Of a stretch of 64,000 nt of DNA, positions 60,699-64,000 are shown piece by piece. A model generated the notes under the pieces. The model had not been told where the DNA came from and made no database searches. It worked only from the letters and a program-made list of their open reading frames with translations. The DNA is taken from contig CAYXGW010000003.1 in NCBI GenBank assembly GCA_964464595.1, positions 1-64,000 of the forward strand, written 5' to 3'. Origin of the DNA: JADFJB01 sp964464595 (GTDB lineage: Bacteria; Zhuqueibacterota; JdFR-76; DREG01). The translations under genes and the position numbers were made by a program. How positions within the stretch are numbered: position 1 is the stretch's first letter; each line of letters starts with the position of its first letter.

Positions 60699-62018
60699 AT
60701 GTCAGCAAAAAAAAGTGAAACGGTAATGGACAAATTGGTTTCGTTATGTAAAAGACGGGGATTTATTTTTCAATCAAGTGAAATTTATGGAGGTATTAAC
60801 AGCTGTTGGGATTACGGCCCGATGGGCATAGAATTGAAAAAGAACATCAAAGAATTTTGGTGGAAAGCCATGGTTTCTTCCAGGCAAGATATTGAAGGAT
60901 TGGATGCCAGCATTTTAATGCATCCTAAAATATGGGAGGCATCCGGACATCTTGATAGCTTTACCGACCCTATGGTAGATTGCAAAAAGTGTAAAAAGCG
61001 TTTTCGAGAAGACCAGGTGGAAGGAGAAAAATGTCCGAACTGTGGTGGAGAACTGACGGATACTCGCCAATTCAATTTGATGTTTAAAACAAATATTGGT
61101 CCCGTGGAAGATAGTTCAAGCATTATTTACCTGCGTCCGGAAACGGCCCAGGGGATATATGTTAATTTTGTGAATGTGCAAAAATCGTCCAGGCAAAAAA
61201 TACCTTTCGGAATCGGCCAAATCGGCAAAGCCTTTCGCAATGAAATTACTCCGGGGAATTTCATTTTTCGCACGCGTGAATTTGAACAAATGGAAATGCA
61301 ATATTTTGTTAAACCGCAGGACGACCAGGACTGGATGGATTATTGGAAGAAGGAACGCATGGCCTGGTATGTAAGTTTGGGAATTACTGAAAGCAAATTG
61401 AGATTTCATGAACATGGTACAGACGAGCTTGCTCATTATGCCAAAGCGGCCTTTGATATCGAATATGAATTCCCCTTCGGCTGGCAAGAGCTTGAGGGAA
61501 TTCATAATCGAACAGATTTTGACTTAAAACAGCATATCGAATTTTCAGGGAAAGATTTGTCCTATTTTAATGAAGCGACTCGTGACCGTTTTATTCCATT
61601 TATTATAGAAACTTCTGCAGGATGTGACCGAACATTACTGACAACACTTATCGATGCATACCGGGAAGAGGAAGTGAAGGGAGATAAGAGAGTTTTGCTG
61701 AAATTATCTCCTCACATTTCCCCAATAAAAGTAGGTGTTTTTCCCCTTGTTAAAAAAGACGGCATGCCTGAAATAGCCCGAAAAATTACAGACTCATTAA
61801 GAAATCATACAACAGTTTTTTATGATGAATCAGGGGCGGTTGGCCGCAGATATAGACGGCAAGATGAAATAGGAACTCCTTACTGTGTAACAGTTGACAC
61901 GGAGTCTATTGAAAACCAAACAGTTACAGTTAGAGATCGGGATACGATGGTGCAAATAAGGGTAGATATTAATCAATTGAATGAGTTTTTTAAAGATAAA
62001 TTATCCAAATTACAATAA
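60699..62018 (+). CDS. glyQS: Glycyl-tRNA synthetase, single-chain class II type
   Basis: 439 residues, the homodimeric alpha2 form. It opens with MDKLVSLCKRRGFIFQSSEIYGG near residue 10. The zinc-like motif DCKKCKKRFREDQVEGEKCPNCGG is split at about 90-110. Motif 2 is RNEITPGNFIFRTREFEQMEMQYF near 178, HNRTDFDLKQH near 268, and motif 3 in AGCDRTLLTTLIDAY near 308. The C-terminal anticodon-binding domain contains SPIKVGVFPLVKKDG near 345. It is the last gene before a bidirectional terminator. Confidence 0.96.
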   Translation: MSAKKSETVMDKLVSLCKRRGFIFQSSEIYGGINSCWDYGPMGIELKKNIKEFWWKAMVSSRQDIEGLDASILMHPKIWEASGHLDSFTDPMVDCKKCKKRFREDQVEGEKCPNCGGELTDTRQFNLMFKTNIGPVEDSSSIIYLRPETAQGIYVNFVNVQKSSRQKIPFGIGQIGKAFRNEITPGNFIFRTREFEQMEMQYFVKPQDDQDWMDYWKKERMAWYVSLGITESKLRFHEHGTDELAHYAKAAFDIEYEFPFGWQELEGIHNRTDFDLKQHIEFSGKDLSYFNEATRDRFIPFIIETSAGCDRTLLTTLIDAYREEEVKGDKRVLLKLSPHISPIKVGVFPLVKKDGMPEIARKITDSLRNHTTVFYDESGAVGRRYRRQDEIGTPYCVTVDTESIENQTVTVRDRDTMVQIRVDINQLNEFFKDKLSKLQ

Positions 62019-62060
62019 AAAAAGCCTGACCCGATTTTCGAATCAGGCTTTTAATTTTTT
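62017..62060. terminator. Bidirectional terminator between glyQS and the convergent gene
   Basis: AAAAGCCTGA (62020-62029) pairs perfectly with TCAGGCTTTT (62043-62052) around a 13-base loop. T-rich DNA follows on the plus strand and the flanking A run gives T residues on the minus strand. It can stop both glyQS and the minus-strand gene that ends at 62071. Confidence 0.88.
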
Positions 62061-62070
62061 CTTTAAAGGA

Positions 62071-63363
62071 TCATGAAATAATTCTTCGTTGAACTTTTTG
62101 TAAGTAGCTAGACGCTTTAGCGGATAGTCTGCTGGAGGGATATTTTTGTAAGAATTCTCCGAATATCTGCGCAGCTTTGTTGTTTTCTCCAATGTTGTAT
62201 AAGCATCGTCCTTCCATATACATTGCGTAATCTAATTTAAATGAGTTTTTATAAGCACTTACTTTTGTAAAAGACTTTAACGCCTCGCCATAATTTTTCA
62301 ATGCGAAATAAGATTCGCCGATCCAATAAGCAAAGTTGCTAGCGAGTGCATGATTGGAATTTCTTTCCAGGAGATCGGACAAACCTATGATAACAGCATT
62401 GTAATTTCGATCGTTAAAATTTGCAAGAGCCACGTCATATTTTTGTTTTATTAGAGGTGTAGCAGATTTATTCAACTCAGTAGGTGAAGTTTGGACTATT
62501 AGAGTTTCTGGCTGTTTTAAAGGTTGTATTTCAGGTTTTGCTTCTGGAGAGGTGTCTCTTAATTCAGCAATTTGGGTTTCCAATTTACTAATATTATTAT
62601 CTTTATCGTTTATTATGGTAACAAGTTGGTTTATTCGATTTGTTTTTTGCGCAATTTCTGTTTCTAACTGGTCAATGAGAGACTGAAGTTTTATCATATC
62701 TTGATAAATATCGGTATTTTGAGGTTGTGATGTTGCTTCAGGTAAAACTGCGTCGGCAATCACATCAGAGGGCATAATTTCCTGTTTTTTCTCATATTTC
62801 TTTTTATTAAAATTAAAAGCCAGTCCAGTTTGAAAACTAATAAAACCATCGTTGAAAAAGCCGCCATCTATTCCGTTAACCATATCATTTTTTAAATACC
62901 GGAAATCACCGGAAATCAAAAGAGACAAACTAGGATTAACTGCAATATTCATTCCTAAACCACCAATAAGGAGGCTTACAAATTTTGAATTATAATTATT
63001 CGGAGTTCCGACATTTTTGATATTCACTAGTCCTATTCCGGCTTGTAAAAATGGAAAAGTAGGCGAGTCTTTTAAAGCATAGCTACCTATCAACTCAATA
63101 GGAACCATGGCTGTTTTGAAAGTGCTTCCGTTAATTACAGCTTTCATCTCTCCATAACCTGTTTGAAATTTCATAGTAAGCCTAGGAGAAAACTGATAAA
63201 AAGTATAAGCTTCGAATTTTGGTCTTAAACCGGTATCAGTTATTGGTGAATCTCCAAACAAAAAATTCTGTCCAAGGTTCATACCAACACCTTTGTTTGA
63301 TTGACCGTATAAATTTCCTACAACAACTAAAAATATGGTTGATATAAATGCTAACTTTCTCAT
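62071..63363 (-). CDS. Outer-membrane barrel / coiled-coil / TPR fusion protein
   Basis: 430 residues. A signal peptide (1-20, ending LYGQ) is followed by about 165 residues of beta-strand pattern with aromatic ends (YTFYQFSPRLTMKFQTGYGEM, FLQAGIGLVNIKN, FISFQTGLAFNF), like small OmpA/OmpW-type barrels. Then comes a coiled coil (about 215-275: MIKLQSLIDQLETEIAQ) and a C-terminal set of TPR units (about 310-430: YAMYMEGRCLYNIGENNKAA), similar to CpoB/YbgF. This order is unusual, because barrel and TPR parts are normally separate proteins. AAGGAG precedes the ATG. It is divergent from the gene at 63617, with a 253-base gap holding no clear promoter. Confidence 0.8.
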   Translation of the reverse strand: MRKLAFISTIFLVVVGNLYGQSNKGVGMNLGQNFLFGDSPITDTGLRPKFEAYTFYQFSPRLTMKFQTGYGEMKAVINGSTFKTAMVPIELIGSYALKDSPTFPFLQAGIGLVNIKNVGTPNNYNSKFVSLLIGGLGMNIAVNPSLSLLISGDFRYLKNDMVNGIDGGFFNDGFISFQTGLAFNFNKKKYEKKQEIMPSDVIADAVLPEATSQPQNTDIYQDMIKLQSLIDQLETEIAQKTNRINQLVTIINDKDNNISKLETQIAELRDTSPEAKPEIQPLKQPETLIVQTSPTELNKSATPLIKQKYDVALANFNDRNYNAVIIGLSDLLERNSNHALASNFAYWIGESYFALKNYGEALKSFTKVSAYKNSFKLDYAMYMEGRCLYNIGENNKAAQIFGEFLQKYPSSRLSAKASSYLQKVQRRIIS

Positions 63364-63616
63364 ATTAACTCCTTAAAACTATTTGGTTGCATATTATTCA
63401 TTTATTCTAGACCTTATCCCATTATGTCTGAACTGGTTACAACTTCTTACAATATGTGTACCAAAAACACTAGAATCAAGTAAAACGATTTATTTGGTTG
63501 GAATGTAGGTAGTTATATGAATTCACAAGTTAACATTTTCTTGAATTCTGTTTCATTATTTGTTACATAATAACACAACTGGATTTGTATAGTACAACAA
63601 CACTAAGGAGAACGGC

Positions 63617-64000
63617 ATGAAATTTTTATTTTCATTTGTGTTACTAACCTCTTTAGGATGGCACAGTTTAATTGAAGCTCAGGAAATCAAAGGCAATTTG
63701 GGATTTGGAGGGTATGCTTCTGGTGTGAAAATGATTTTGGGTGATGTAGACCATAGTACGATAGATCAATGGGGTGGTATATCAATTTCTTATGGAATAT
63801 CTGAAAAATTATACCTTAAGTTTAATGGTGCATATGGTTGGGTTTATCCTCGCGATTCGAAGGGTTCTCAATTCGAGCCACAGGGTAGTTTTAAAACGTT
63901 ACTTTATCCGGTAACATTAAGCATAGATTGGTTGCCAAATCCCAATAAAAGTTTCCGTCCTTTTCTTACATTTGGTGGTGGTATTTTGAATTGGGATGTT
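63617..64000 (+). CDS. Outer-membrane beta-barrel protein (3' end outside window)
   Basis: The frame is open from ATG 63617 to the right edge, 128 codons. A signal peptide of about 22 residues (MKFLFSFVLL, ending IEAQ) precedes alternating hydrophobic/polar strands such as WGGISISYGIS and LYLKFNGAYGWVY, ending FRPFLTFGGGIL. This resembles OmpA-like or outer-membrane beta-barrel domain proteins. GGAG seven bases ahead supports the start. The rest of the protein lies beyond the window, so a C-terminal domain cannot be excluded. Confidence 0.78.
   Translation, partial: MKFLFSFVLLTSLGWHSLIEAQEIKGNLGFGGYASGVKMILGDVDHSTIDQWGGISISYGISEKLYLKFNGAYGWVYPRDSKGSQFEPQGSFKTLLYPVTLSIDWLPNPNKSFRPFLTFGGGILNWDV

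Noticed and set aside
63364..63616. Promoters in the gap between the two divergent outer-membrane genes
   Set aside because: Several TTGAAT-like and TATAGT-like hexamers occur but none has a good partner at correct spacing.
1..64000. tRNA, rRNA, CRISPR, insertion sequence or prophage
   Set aside because: No cloverleaf, rRNA-like block, regularly spaced repeats, transposase or phage gene was seen in the gaps or frames. Short RNA genes could still be missed by eye.

Overview
The window is an AT-rich, densely coding stretch of a bacterial chromosome centred on the replication origin. The envelope genes (YidC with a large periplasmic domain, SurA-type chaperones, lipoproteins, an Omp85-type barrel, several secreted TPR proteins) indicate a Gram-negative cell. 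The DUF4175/DUF4159 cluster, the hrcA-grpE-dnaJ order without dnaK, and the KISTSRN-type MetRS suggest a member of the FCB group (Bacteroidota/Chlorobi relatives or a candidate phylum nearby). The species cannot be named from the sequence alone.

Layout: (a) 1-2224, two paralogous small secreted proteins (the first cut by the window edge) and a TPR protein. (b) 2401-8067, an aminotransferase, coaD and rsmD, then a PilN/O-like, PilM-like, pseudopilin-like and ComEA-like group. (c) 8118-10938, dnaJ, grpE and hrcA with a strong sigma70-type promoter and no CIRCE. (d) 11069-14292, ftsX, ftsE, a methyltransferase and pdxA. (e) 14478-22214, an exported family often mislabelled asparagine synthetase B, a TPR protein, a DUF4175 giant, a DUF4159 protein and a DUF456 protein. 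(f) 22388-30581, three parvulin-type chaperones, mfd and murQ. (g) 30585-37420, the conserved origin block rsmG-mnmG-mnmE-yidC-yidD-rnpA-rpmH with two ParB-binding parS sites. (h) 37421-39705, the origin: DnaA boxes on both sides of dnaA. (i) 39706-46752, dnaN-recF-dciA-gyrB-gyrA. (j) 46848-49526, a patatin-Omp85 fusion on the opposite strand. (k) 49601-62018, bioY, GlcNAc kinase, anmK, an EnvC-like factor, holB, metG, tatD, rsmA, mgtE, recO and glyQS. (l) 62071-64000, two divergent outer-membrane proteins, the last cut by the window edge.

Nearly all genes left of about 37.4 kb are on the minus strand and nearly all to the right are on the plus strand, so transcription runs away from the origin in both directions. 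Functional links inside the window include FtsEX with a catalytically degenerate EnvC-like LytM protein (division-site murein hydrolase control), AnmK plus GlcNAc kinase with MurQ (amino-sugar and murein recycling), and the SurA-like foldases with several outer-membrane barrels. No tRNA, rRNA, IS element, prophage or CRISPR array was seen.

The best candidates for something little described are the DUF4159/DUF4175/TPR/exported-protein operon, the small PilM-PilN-pseudopilin-ComEA group, and the barrel/coiled-coil/TPR fusion at 62071-63363.
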